This document shows, one piece after another, positions 20,313 through 28,328 of a stretch of 64,000 bases of DNA. The stretch is taken from positions 492,534 through 556,533 of the forward strand of contig NZ_JABRWJ010000007.1 of NCBI RefSeq assembly GCF_013266755.1, given 5' to 3'. The notes below the pieces were generated by a model. The model was given only the letters and a program-made list of their open reading frames with translations. It was not told the origin of the DNA and made no database searches. Made by a program: the position numbers and the translations under genes. The number at the start of each line of letters is the position of its first letter. Within the stretch, counting starts at the first letter, position 1. This stretch comes from Pseudaquabacterium terrae. GTDB taxonomy: Bacteria > Pseudomonadota > Gammaproteobacteria > Burkholderiales > Burkholderiaceae_C.

Positions 20313-21263
20313 ATGGCCCGCCTACCGCTGCACACCCTGCCCACCTTCCGCCTCGTCGCGAAACGCCAGAACCTGCGCGCCGCCGCCGACGAGCTGCACC
20401 TGACGCACAGCGCCGTCAGCCAGCAGATCAAGCTGCTCGAAGAGCAGATCGGCTTCGAGCTGTTCGACCGCAGCGGCCGGCGCATCGCGCTGAACCCGGC
20501 CGGCGCGGCGCTGCTGCCTGCGGTCGAAGCGGCGTTGACGCAGCTCGACGAGGGCCTGCGCGCGGCGACGGCCACCGCCGCCGGCGACGCCCAGCGCGTG
20601 CGTGTGACGCTGCTGCCCTCGTTCGGCCAGCGCTGGCTGCTGCCGCGCATGGGCCGCTGGCGCGCGCGGCACCCGTGCATCGCGCTCGAGATCGAGGTCT
20701 CGCAGAAGGTGATCGACCTGCAGCGCGAAGGCTTCCACGTCGCGCTGCGCCAGGGCGCCGGGCCGTGGCGCGGGCTGGTCTGCGAGCGCCTGATCGCCTC
20801 GCCGCGCGTCGCCGTCGCCACGCCGGAGATCGCGCGCCGGCTGCGCGGTGCCGATGCGGCGATGCTCGCCGATGAGCCGCTGCTCGGCGATGCCGACCTG
20901 TGGCAGCAGTGGTTCGCCCAGCTCGGCCACACCGCGCGCGTGAACCCGGTCGCCAGCTTCAACGACGCCGGAATGATGCTGCAGGCCACCGAACAAGGCC
21001 TCGGCCTGGCCTTGACGCGCGAGCTGCTCGCCGCCGATGCGCTGCGCGACGGCCGACTGGTGCGCCTGTCGCAGCAGTCCTTGCAGGGGGATGGCTACGA
21101 CACCTTCTGGTTCGTCTACCCTCCGGGCCTGGCCGACTGGCCGCCGCTGAAGGCCTTCCACGCGTGGTTGCGCGAGGAGCTCGCGCAGTCCGCCGTCGAA
21201 TTGACCGGCGGTGTCGCCGATGATTTGGCCGGTGCTGCATCCGTTTCGCCGGCCGCGCCGTAA
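20313..21263 (+). CDS. LysR-family transcriptional regulator (GcvA-like)
   Basis: A DNA-binding regulator of 316 residues. The N-terminal winged helix-turn-helix reads LPTFRLVAKRQNLRAAADELHLTHSAVSQQIKLLEEQIGFELFDRSGRRI, shortened here to its key parts: AAADELHLTHSAVSQQIK is the recognition unit. The C-terminal effector domain has LLPSFGQRWLLPRM and VALRQGAGPWRGL, as in the GcvA/AmpR branch. The ATG at 20313 is preferred to the one at 20301, because the latter lies inside the inverted repeat arm. Effector unknown; the likely target is the divergent DUF1127-like gene and itself. Confidence 0.88.
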   Translation: MARLPLHTLPTFRLVAKRQNLRAAADELHLTHSAVSQQIKLLEEQIGFELFDRSGRRIALNPAGAALLPAVEAALTQLDEGLRAATATAAGDAQRVRVTLLPSFGQRWLLPRMGRWRARHPCIALEIEVSQKVIDLQREGFHVALRQGAGPWRGLVCERLIASPRVAVATPEIARRLRGADAAMLADEPLLGDADLWQQWFAQLGHTARVNPVASFNDAGMMLQATEQGLGLALTRELLAADALRDGRLVRLSQQSLQGDGYDTFWFVYPPGLADWPPLKAFHAWLREELAQSAVELTGGVADDLAGAASVSPAAP

Positions 21264-21296
21264 GTGGCCGACCCGACCCACCCGAGGAGCCCTCGA

Positions 21297-21848
21297 ATGA
21301 TCCGTCTTGCCCCGTTGAGCCTGACCCTTGCCGCCGCTGTGCTCGCTGCCTGCGCGCAGGCACCGTCAAAGCCGTCGGCCGCCGCGCCCGCAGCGGTGCC
21401 GGCTGCCTTGCAGCCCGGCGCGGGCCAGGCACTGGTCGCCACGATCGGCGCCAACGGCGTGCAGATCTACGAATGCCGCGCCGACAAGGACAAGCCTGGC
21501 GCGGCGGCTTGGGTCTTCGTCGCCCCCGAAGCCGACCTGCTCGATGCGCAGGGCAAGACCATCGGCAAGCACTACGCCGGCCCGTCGTGGGAGTCGCTCG
21601 ACGGCAGCAAGCTCGTCGGCACGGTGAAAGCGCGCGCCGCAGCGCCGCAGGCCGGCAACATTCCGTGGCTGCTGCTGACGACGCGCTCCGTCGGGCCGGC
21701 CGGCAGCTTCGCCAAGACCAACAGCATCCAGCGCATCAACACCGAAGGCGGCGAAGCACCGCCGGCGGCCGGCTGCACGACAGCGGCGATCGGCAAGGTC
21801 GAGCGCGTCGGCTACACCGCCGACTACCTGCTCTTCGCGGACAAGTAG
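21297..21848 (+). CDS. DUF3455 lipoprotein
   Basis: A 183-residue protein beginning with a lipoprotein signal (LTLAAAVLAACAQ, lipobox LAAC). The mature part carries the DUF3455 pattern: GVQIYEC, AWVFVAPEADLLDAQGKTIGKHYAGPSWE, DGSKLVGTVKA and IPWLLLTTRS. The start at 21297 follows a GAGGAG Shine-Dalgarno. Family function is unknown; the domain is common in secreted bacterial and fungal proteins. It ends 2 bp before the convergent hemW stop. Confidence 0.85.
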   Translation: MIRLAPLSLTLAAAVLAACAQAPSKPSAAAPAAVPAALQPGAGQALVATIGANGVQIYECRADKDKPGAAAWVFVAPEADLLDAQGKTIGKHYAGPSWESLDGSKLVGTVKARAAAPQAGNIPWLLLTTRSVGPAGSFAKTNSIQRINTEGGEAPPAAGCTTAAIGKVERVGYTADYLLFADK

Positions 21849-21850
21849 GC

Positions 21851-23044
21851 TCAGGCGGGCGCGAGGAACAGCGCCTGCAGGTCCGACAGGAAGTCGAAGC
21901 CGCGCGCGGTCGGCCAGACGCGTGTGAAATCGCGCTCGAGCAGCCCGCGCGCTTCGGCCTGCTGCAGCGGCGCGGCAATCGCCGTCACCGGCAGCCCGGT
22001 GCGGGCGCTGAAGTCAGCCAGCGTGAAGCCTTCGCGCAGCCGCAGCGCATTGAGCATGAACTCGAACGGCAGCTGCGCGCGCGGCACTTCGTCGTCGTTG
22101 CTCATCGCGGCGCCGGCCTGGGCCTTCTCGATGTAGGTCATCGGCTCGCGCCAGCGCACCTGGCGCACGACGCGGTGCGGGAAGCTCAACTTGCCGTGCG
22201 CGCCGGCGCCTAGCCCCAAGTAGTCGCCGAACTGCCAGTAGTTCAGGTTGTGGCGGCAGCGGTGGCCGGGCTTGGCGAAGGCCGAGACTTCATAACGCCC
22301 CAAGCCCGCGGCCGCGGTGCGCTCGACGATGACATCGAGCATGTCGCTGGCCAGGTCGTCGTCGGGCAGCCCGGGCGGCGGCTGCAGCGCGAAGCGCGTG
22401 TTCGGCTCGATCGTCAGGTGGTAGACCGACAGGTGCGGCGGCTGGAACGACAGCGCGATGTCGAGGTCGGCATGCAGCTGCGCCAGCGTCTGCCCGGGCA
22501 GCGCGTACATGATGTCGAGGTTGAAGGTCTCGAAGGCGCTCTTCGCTTCCTCGATCGCCGCGCGCGCCTGTGCGCCGTCGTGCACGCGGCCCAGCTTCTT
22601 CAGCATCGCATCGTCGAAGCTCTGCACGCCGATCGACAGCCGCGTGACGCCGGCGGCGCGGAAGGCCTTGAAACGCTCGCGCTCGAAGGTCCCCGGGTTC
22701 GCTTCGAGCGTGATCTCGCATCCGGCCTCCAGCGGCAGCCGCGCGCGGATCGCCGCCAGCAACTGGTCGATCGCCTCGGGCGAGAACAGGCTCGGCGTGC
22801 CGCCGCCGATGAACACGCTGATCACCGGCCGGCCCCAGACCTGCGGCAGCGCGGCGTCGAGGTCGGCGAGCAGTGCGTCGATGTAGCGCTGCTCCGGGGG
22901 CCGGCCATCCGGCAGCGCGTGGGAGTTGAAGTCGCAGTACGGACACTTCTTCAGGCACCACGGCAGGTGCACGTACAGCGCCAGCGGCGGCTGCTCGCTC
23001 AAGCTCAGCGTGCCCGGGCGCAGGTAGCGTTCGACGATGTCCAT
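21851..23044 (-). CDS. hemW: Radical SAM protein HemW (heme chaperone)
   Basis: A 397-residue radical SAM protein homologous to HemN but acting as a heme chaperone. The [4Fe-4S] ligands are Cys30, Cys34 and Cys37 in PWCLKKCPYCDFNSH; SVFIGGGTPSL and EANPGTFE and RLSIGVQSFDD follow. The C terminus has the HemN_C helical region. The enzyme is often misannotated as coproporphyrinogen III oxidase, but the cysteine pattern and length fit HemW. It is the last gene of the kinase-PP2C-rph-rdgB-hemW set, 18 bp after rdgB. Confidence 0.94.
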   Translation of the reverse strand: MDIVERYLRPGTLSLSEQPPLALYVHLPWCLKKCPYCDFNSHALPDGRPPEQRYIDALLADLDAALPQVWGRPVISVFIGGGTPSLFSPEAIDQLLAAIRARLPLEAGCEITLEANPGTFERERFKAFRAAGVTRLSIGVQSFDDAMLKKLGRVHDGAQARAAIEEAKSAFETFNLDIMYALPGQTLAQLHADLDIALSFQPPHLSVYHLTIEPNTRFALQPPPGLPDDDLASDMLDVIVERTAAAGLGRYEVSAFAKPGHRCRHNLNYWQFGDYLGLGAGAHGKLSFPHRVVRQVRWREPMTYIEKAQAGAAMSNDDEVPRAQLPFEFMLNALRLREGFTLADFSARTGLPVTAIAAPLQQAEARGLLERDFTRVWPTARGFDFLSDLQALFLAPA

Positions 23045-23062
23045 GGCCGCTTCTTTCGGATG

Positions 23063-23701
23063 CTAGGAGCCGAGGTGCCAGGCCTCATGCAGCTGCACGC
23101 GCAGCGCGGCGGCCGAGCGCGCGCGGTGGCTGAACCGGTTCTTGCGCTCGGCGTCGAGCTCGGCGACTGTGGCACCGAGCGCGGCGATGAACATCAGCGG
23201 GTCGTAGCCGAAGCCCTGCGTGCCGCGCGGCGCGTGCAGGATCTCGCCCGGCCAGCGGCCGACGGCGATCAGCGGCTCCGGATCGTCGGCATGGCGCAGC
23301 GCGACCAGTGTGCTGATGAAGTGCGCGCGGCGATCTGCCGCGCCGTGCAGGCGTTGCAGCAGCAGCGCGTTGTTCACCGCATCCTGGCGCCGCCGCCGCT
23401 CCTCGCGCGCTTCGCCCGCGACCGCCTCGACCTCGCCGGCGTAGTGCGCCGAGATCACGCCCGGCGCGCCGCCGAGCGCGCTGACGCACAGGCCGGAATC
23501 GTCGGCGATCGCCGCACCATGGCAAGCCGCCGCCGCATGCCGCGCCTTGACCAGCGCGTTCTCGACGAAGGTGCCGTGCGGCTCCTCGGCCTCGGCGATG
23601 CCGAGCTCACCCTGCGTGACGATCTCCAGCGGCAAGCCGGCGAGCAGCGCGCGCAGCTCGGCGAGCTTCTTCGCGTTGTTCGAGGCCAGCACCAGCCGCA
23701 T
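23063..23701 (-). CDS. rdgB: dITP/XTP pyrophosphatase (non-canonical purine NTPase)
   Basis: Hydrolyses dITP, ITP and XTP to monophosphates and keeps deaminated purines out of DNA. The 212-residue protein has the nucleotide-binding SNNAKKLAELRALL, TFVENALVKARHAA, ADDSGLCVSALGGAPGVISAHYAG (with catalytic DDSG) and TQGFGYDPLMF and the late SHRARSAAAL. It begins 5 bp after rph, the usual Burkholderiales order. Confidence 0.96.
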   Translation of the reverse strand: MRLVLASNNAKKLAELRALLAGLPLEIVTQGELGIAEAEEPHGTFVENALVKARHAAAACHGAAIADDSGLCVSALGGAPGVISAHYAGEVEAVAGEAREERRRRQDAVNNALLLQRLHGAADRRAHFISTLVALRHADDPEPLIAVGRWPGEILHAPRGTQGFGYDPLMFIAALGATVAELDAERKNRFSHRARSAAALRVQLHEAWHLGS

Positions 23702-23706
23702 GATGG

Positions 23707-24447
23707 TCAGCGGGGCAAAGGCAGTGCCAGCGCCGCCGCCTGGGCCTGCACCAGCTCGCGGATGCCCTTGTCGGCGAGCGCCAGCAGCGCATCCATCTCG
23801 CTGCGCGTGAAGGACGCGCCCTCGGCCGTGCCCTGCACCTCGACGAAGCCGCCGGAGCCCGTCATCACGACGTTCATGTCGGTGTCGCAGGCGGCATCCT
23901 CGGTGTACTCGAGGTCGAGCAGCGGCGTGCCCTCGACGATGCCCACCGACACCGCGGCGACCGGCTCCTTGATCGGGCTCTTCGTGAGCAGCCCCTGGCC
24001 GATCAGCCAGTTCACCGCATCCTGCGCTGCCACCCAGGCGCCGGTGATCGCCGCGGTGCGCGTGCCACCGTCGGCCTGCAGCACGTCGCAATCGATCAGG
24101 ATGCTGCGCTCGCCCAGGGCGGCGAGATCGAACACGCAGCGCAGCGAGCGGCCGATCAGGCGCTGGATCTCCTGCGTGCGGCCGCTCTGCTTGCCGCGCG
24201 CGGCCTCGCGGTCGCCGCGGGTGTGCGTGGCGCGCGGCAGCATGCCGTACTCGGCCGTCACCCAGCCCTCGCCCGAGCCGCGCTTGTGCGGCGGCACCTT
24301 CTCCTCGACCGACGCAGTGCACAGCACGCGCGTCTCGCCGAAGCACACCAGCACCGAGCCCTCGGCATGGCGCGTGAAACCACGCTGGATCACGATCGGG
24401 CGCAACGCGTCCGCCGCACGGTTGCCCGCGCGCTTGAATTCACTCAT
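23707..24447 (-). CDS. rph: Ribonuclease PH
   Basis: A phosphorolytic 3'-5' exoribonuclease that trims tRNA 3' ends. 246 residues, full length. Motifs include [47 protein letters not shown] (phosphate-binding region), [31 protein letters not shown] and [22 protein letters not shown]. The ATG at 24447 matches the family N terminus. It sits between the PP2C gene (10 bp upstream) and rdgB. Confidence 0.97.
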   Translation of the reverse strand: MSEFKRAGNRAADALRPIVIQRGFTRHAEGSVLVCFGETRVLCTASVEEKVPPHKRGSGEGWVTAEYGMLPRATHTRGDREAARGKQSGRTQEIQRLIGRSLRCVFDLAALGERSILIDCDVLQADGGTRTAAITGAWVAAQDAVNWLIGQGLLTKSPIKEPVAAVSVGIVEGTPLLDLEYTEDAACDTDMNVVMTGSGGFVEVQGTAEGASFTRSEMDALLALADKGIRELVQAQAAALALPLPR

Positions 24448-24457
24448 CGGGAATACC

Positions 24458-25381
24458 TCAGTGCTTCTTCTGGGAGGACTTACGAATGGCCTCGTTGATC
24501 TCACGGATCGAGCGCTCGATCTCGGCGTCGTCCAGCTCGTCGGGCGGCGCCTCGCCGGCAGCGAGGCTGGCCTGGATCGTCGAGGCGAAGACCTCGTCGC
24601 CGAGCGCCTGGGTCGAGACGGCCACCGTCGATTCGTGGTCCTCGGCGGCCTCCCACTCGACGGCCAGGATCGTCACGTTGTCGCTCTTCGCGCCGGCATT
24701 GCGCAGCGCCTGCTCGGCGAGCTCGGGCACCGCATCGGAGATCGGCCGCAGCGCGAGCTGCTCGGTGATCACCGCATCGGTCACGCTGCCCCACAGTCCG
24801 TCGGAGCACAGCAGCAGCTTGTCGCCCGGCTGCAGCAGCAGCGGACCGGCGGTGTCGACGACCGGCTTGCCCGGCGAGCCCAGGCAGGTGAACAGCACGT
24901 TGCGGTTGAAGCGCTGCGCGATCGGCACCACCTGCGCCATCGTGTCCTGCAGCTCGGTGTACGAATGGTCGCGCGTCCGGGCGATCAGCTTGTCGCCGCG
25001 CACCAGGTACAGCCGCGAATCGCCGCAATGCGCCCAGTACGCGGCATTGCCCTGCATCACGCAGGCGACGATGGTCGTGCGCGGCGTGTCCAGCAGCGCC
25101 TTGTCGGTGGCATAACGCAGCAGCTGGTGGTGGCCGGCGAGGATGGCGTCGTGCAGGAAGCGCAGCGGATCCTTCAGCCCCGGCTTGGCATCGCGCTGGT
25201 ACAGCGCTGCCATCGTCTGCAGCGCCAGTTGCGAAGCCACCTCGCCTTCCGGATGGCCGCCCATGCCGTCGGCCAGCGCGAACAGGCCCGAGCTGCGGGT
25301 ATAGCAATACCCCATGCGGTCTTCATTCTTCTCGCGACCGCCCTTGCGGCTGACCTGGTAGACGGAGAACCTCATCGGCAT
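24458..25381 (-). CDS. PP2C-family Ser/Thr protein phosphatase
   Basis: A metal-dependent PPM/PP2C phosphatase of 307 residues. The metal-binding motifs are present: [49 protein letters not shown] and [11 protein letters not shown]-terminal acidic helix (about residues 260-307) extends beyond the catalytic domain. It lies 13 bp downstream of the kinase gene, forming a kinase/phosphatase pair that presumably acts on shared substrates. A start two codons downstream (MRFSVYQVS) is also possible. Confidence 0.92.
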   Translation of the reverse strand: MPMRFSVYQVSRKGGREKNEDRMGYCYTRSSGLFALADGMGGHPEGEVASQLALQTMAALYQRDAKPGLKDPLRFLHDAILAGHHQLLRYATDKALLDTPRTTIVACVMQGNAAYWAHCGDSRLYLVRGDKLIARTRDHSYTELQDTMAQVVPIAQRFNRNVLFTCLGSPGKPVVDTAGPLLLQPGDKLLLCSDGLWGSVTDAVITEQLALRPISDAVPELAEQALRNAGAKSDNVTILAVEWEAAEDHESTVAVSTQALGDEVFASTIQASLAAGEAPPDELDDAEIERSIREINEAIRKSSQKKH

Positions 25382-25394
25382 GCTCTGCTGACAC

Positions 25395-26363
25395 TCAAGG
25401 CTTGGCGCCCGACTTCAGGTTCTCGATCTGCAGCTTCAGCCGTTCGCTGAAGCTGAGCTTGGTGTAGCGCCGTTCGGTCTCGCGCGAGAGCTCCTTCTGC
25501 AGCGCGAACACGCTCTGCGGCCGCGACAGCGGGTCGAGCGACATGCACCATTCGGTGACCTCGATGAGGTTGTCCGAATAGACATTGCGCAGCCGCGACA
25601 ACGACAGCGCCAGGCGATCCTTCTCGAGCCGCTGCGGCGCATCGTTCGGCGGGTAGCCCTGCATGCAGGCATAGATGCAGGCGCCGATCGCGTAGATGTC
25701 GGTCCACGGGCCCAGCGTGCCGTCGCGCCGGTACATCTCGGGCGCCGCGAAGCCCGGCGTGTACATCGGGCGAATGAAGTTGCCTTCCTTGCTCAGCACT
25801 TCGCGCGCGGCACCGAAATCCAGCATCACCGCCTTGTTGTCGTTGGTGATGAAGATGTTCGCCGGCTTGATGTCCAGGTGCAACATCTTGTGCTGGTGCA
25901 CGATGCGCAAGCCGCGCAGGATTTCATCGAACAGACTGCGGATCGTCGACTCGCGAAATACCTTGTCGCGCTTCAGATCGCGCGCGGTGACGATGAAATC
26001 CTGCAGCGTATCGCCCTGCAGGTAGTTCATCACCATGTAGACGGTTTCGTTCTCGCGGAAGAAATTCAGCACCGAGACGACGCTGGAATGCGAGATCTGC
26101 GCGAGCGAGCGGCCTTCTTCGAAGAAGCTCTTCAGGCCCAGGCGGTACAGCGGCTGCTTCTCCGGCTTGACGCGCGGCGTCAGCTCGCCCGGCGAACGCT
26201 CGGCCAACGACGCCGGCAGGTACTCCTTGACCGCCACCAGATGCCGATCGGCATCCTCGGCCAGGTACACCACGCCAAAACCCCCAGCCGCCAGTTTCTT
26301 GACGATCGAGTACCCCCCGACCACAGTGCCCGCAGGCAATGGGGCAGGTTTCGGCTTTGACAT
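25395..26363 (-). CDS. Ser/Thr protein kinase (non-RD, HLD catalytic loop)
   Basis: A cytoplasmic kinase of 322 residues without a transmembrane segment. The glycine loop is AAGGFGVVYLA, the ATP lysine Lys46 in VAVKEYLP, the catalytic loop HLDIKPANIF (Asp164, Asn169) and the metal loop DFG at 182-184. The HRD arginine is replaced by leucine, so it is a non-RD kinase, probably not controlled by activation-loop phosphorylation. The activation segment ends in TPGFAAPE. The ATG at 26363 is 30 bp from the divergent yicC start, so both promoters overlap. First gene of the operon with PP2C, rph, rdgB and hemW. Confidence 0.93.
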   Translation of the reverse strand: MSKPKPAPLPAGTVVGGYSIVKKLAAGGFGVVYLAEDADRHLVAVKEYLPASLAERSPGELTPRVKPEKQPLYRLGLKSFFEEGRSLAQISHSSVVSVLNFFRENETVYMVMNYLQGDTLQDFIVTARDLKRDKVFRESTIRSLFDEILRGLRIVHQHKMLHLDIKPANIFITNDNKAVMLDFGAAREVLSKEGNFIRPMYTPGFAAPEMYRRDGTLGPWTDIYAIGACIYACMQGYPPNDAPQRLEKDRLALSLSRLRNVYSDNLIEVTEWCMSLDPLSRPQSVFALQKELSRETERRYTKLSFSERLKLQIENLKSGAKP

Positions 26364-26393
26364 AATTGGTGATTTCGCTCTAACAAATTGTCG

Positions 26394-27314
26394 ATGGCAG
26401 TCTACAGCATGACCGGTTTCGGCAGCGCCAGCGCAGCCGCTGCAGCACCTGCCGAAACGGCACCGGCCGCCTCGACCGCGGGGGCGGCTGCAACGGTCGA
26501 ACTGCGCTCGGTCAACGGCCGTTTCCTGGACCTCGCGCTGCGGCTGCCCGACGAGCTGCGCGGGCTGGAGCCGGCGCTGCGCGAGCTGGTCGGCCAGGTC
26601 TTCAAGCGCGGCAAGATCGAGCTGCGGGTCGCGACGCAACGGGATGCCGACGGCGCCTTGCCGCAGCCGCAGGCCGAGCAGCTGATGCGGCTGGCGCAAC
26701 TCGAGTCGACGGTGCAATCCTGGCTGCCGAACGCCCGCCCCTTCAGCACCAGCGAGGTCTTGAACTGGTGCCGCGGCGGCGCCGGCACCGAACGCCTGGA
26801 CGACGCGGTGATGCAGGCCGCGCGCACCGCGGTCGAGGCCCTGCGCGAGGCACGCGGACGTGAAGGCGCGCGGCTGGTGACGATCCTGCTGGAGCGCATC
26901 GCGCGGCTGCGCGAGCTCGCTGCACAGGCCGTGCCGCTGGTGCCGCAGGTCGTGCAGCGCCAGCAGCAGCGTTTCCTCGAGCGCTGGCACGAGGCGCTGG
27001 CCAATGCCGGCGCCGCCAGCACCGTCAAGCCCGAAGCGCTGCAGGAGCGCGCGCTCAACGAGGCCGCCGCCTACGCGCTGCGCATCGACGTGGCCGAGGA
27101 GCTGTCGCGGCTGTCGGCGCATCTGGACGAGATCGAACGCCTGCTCGGCGCCGGCGGCGAGCTCGGCAAGCGGCTCGACTTCCTCATCCAGGAGCTGCAT
27201 CGCGAGGCCAACACGCTGGGCTCGAAATCGTCGGCGCTGGAGCTGACCAACGTCTCGGTGGAGATGAAGGTGGCGATCGAGCAGATGCGCGAACAGGTCC
27301 AGAACATCGAATGA
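26394..27314 (+). CDS. yicC: YicC family endoribonuclease-like protein
   Basis: A 306-residue YicC protein. The N terminus has the signature YSMTGFG, then [26 protein letters not shown] and the C-terminal domain ([44 protein letters not shown]). YicC proteins are described as endoribonucleases acting on small RNAs in E. coli. An Ala-rich insertion of about 20 residues follows the first strand. It is followed 10 bp later by gmk, as in many Proteobacteria, so the two are probably co-transcribed. Confidence 0.93.
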   Translation: MAVYSMTGFGSASAAAAAPAETAPAASTAGAAATVELRSVNGRFLDLALRLPDELRGLEPALRELVGQVFKRGKIELRVATQRDADGALPQPQAEQLMRLAQLESTVQSWLPNARPFSTSEVLNWCRGGAGTERLDDAVMQAARTAVEALREARGREGARLVTILLERIARLRELAAQAVPLVPQVVQRQQQRFLERWHEALANAGAASTVKPEALQERALNEAAAYALRIDVAEELSRLSAHLDEIERLLGAGGELGKRLDFLIQELHREANTLGSKSSALELTNVSVEMKVAIEQMREQVQNIE

Positions 27315-27324
27315 GGTGCCCCGG

Positions 27325-27972
27325 ATGAGCGACTCCCTAGTCACCGCGCCGATCGAGACGCCGGGCAACCTCTTCGTCGTCGCCGCGCCGTCGGGTGCCG
27401 GCAAGTCCAGCCTGGTCAAGGCCCTGCTGGAGCTCGATTCGCACCTCGCGGTGTCGATCTCGCACACCACCCGCAAGGCGCGCGGCCAGGAGCAGCACGG
27501 CCGCGAATACTGGTTCATCGACGAGCCGGAATTCCGCGCCAAGATCGAGCACGGCGACTTCTTCGAGTGGGCCGAGGTCCACGGCAACCTCTACGGCACC
27601 TCGCGCAAGGCCATCGAGACGCGCCTGGCGGCCGGCGAGGACGTGGTGCTGGAGATCGATTTCCAGGGTGCGCTGCAGATCAAGGAGCTGTTTCCGCATG
27701 CGGTGCTGATCTTCATCCTGCCGCCGAGCTGGGACGAGCTGCGCCAGCGCCTGCAGCGCCGCGGCGAAGACCACCCCGAGGTCATCGAGCAGCGCATGGC
27801 CAATGCGCGCGAGGAAGTTTCCCAGGCCCGGCATTTCGACTTCGTTATAATCAACAGCTTGTTCGAAACGGCGCTTTTCGATCTGAAGACCGTCGTTCAC
27901 TCCCAGCGCCTGAAGTACGTCGCACAAATGCGCAACAAGTCGCAGGTTTTCGCGGCGCTGGACCTGGTCTGA
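27325..27972 (+). CDS. gmk: Guanylate kinase
   Basis: Phosphorylates GMP to GDP in purine metabolism. The 215-residue protein has the P-loop [15 protein letters not shown], the GMP-binding [21 protein letters not shown] and [15 protein letters not shown] segment [15 protein letters not shown], and [16 protein letters not shown]. The ATG at 27325 is preferred over a GTG nine bases upstream. Next is rpoZ, then spoT, the classical gmk-rpoZ-spoT order that links GTP supply to ppGpp signalling. Confidence 0.97.
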   Translation: MSDSLVTAPIETPGNLFVVAAPSGAGKSSLVKALLELDSHLAVSISHTTRKARGQEQHGREYWFIDEPEFRAKIEHGDFFEWAEVHGNLYGTSRKAIETRLAAGEDVVLEIDFQGALQIKELFPHAVLIFILPPSWDELRQRLQRRGEDHPEVIEQRMANAREEVSQARHFDFVIINSLFETALFDLKTVVHSQRLKYVAQMRNKSQVFAALDLV

Positions 27973-27999
27973 AAAGACCTTCCGCAACGACTGGACCCC

Positions 28000-28203
28000 A
28001 TGGCCCGCATCACTGTCGAAGACTGCCTGCAGAAGATTCCGAACCGCTTCCAGCTCGTGCTCGCCGCGACCTATCGCGCGCGCATGCTGAGCCAGGGCCA
28101 CGCACCGAAGATCGAAACCAAGAACAAACCTGGCGTCACTGCGCTGCGCGAAATCGCCTCTGGCGAAGTCGGCGTCGAGATGCTGCGCCGCGTGCCGCTC
28201 TGA
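28000..28203 (+). CDS. rpoZ: RNA polymerase omega subunit
   Basis: A 67-residue omega subunit that helps assemble beta-prime and carries part of a ppGpp site in RNA polymerase. It begins [20 protein letters not shown] and continues [26 protein letters not shown], all typical. It is 27 bp downstream of gmk. Two hairpins, the second followed by T-rich sequence, come directly after it. Confidence 0.97.
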   Translation: MARITVEDCLQKIPNRFQLVLAATYRARMLSQGHAPKIETKNKPGVTALREIASGEVGVEMLRRVPL

Positions 28204-28228
28204 GCTGCAACGCTGCGTCTGCCGTCCA

Positions 28229-28283
28229 CGGGCACCTTCGGGTGCCTTTGACAAGAGGGCACCTTCGGGTGCCCTTTGCTTTT
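28229..28283 (+). terminator. Tandem terminator hairpins after rpoZ
   Basis: Two near-identical hairpins of the form GGGCACCTTCGGGTGCC occur at about 28229-28246 and 28257-28274. The second is followed by TTTGCTTTT. They would attenuate read-through from rpoZ into spoT, which starts 46 bp later. Confidence 0.8.
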
Positions 28284-28328
28284 CCCGGCCTCACCGTTGC
28301 CTCGGCCAAAGCAGGCTAAATTCGGGCC

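Noticed and set aside
22250..25450. Plus-strand frame of over 1000 codons across hemW, rdgB, rph and the PP2C gene
   Set aside because: It is opposite four firmly identified genes and its translation resembles no protein family.
24458..26363. Kinase and PP2C pair as part of a type VI secretion locus
   Set aside because: No Tss, FHA or ClpV genes nearby; the pair sits in a housekeeping operon with rph, rdgB and hemW.
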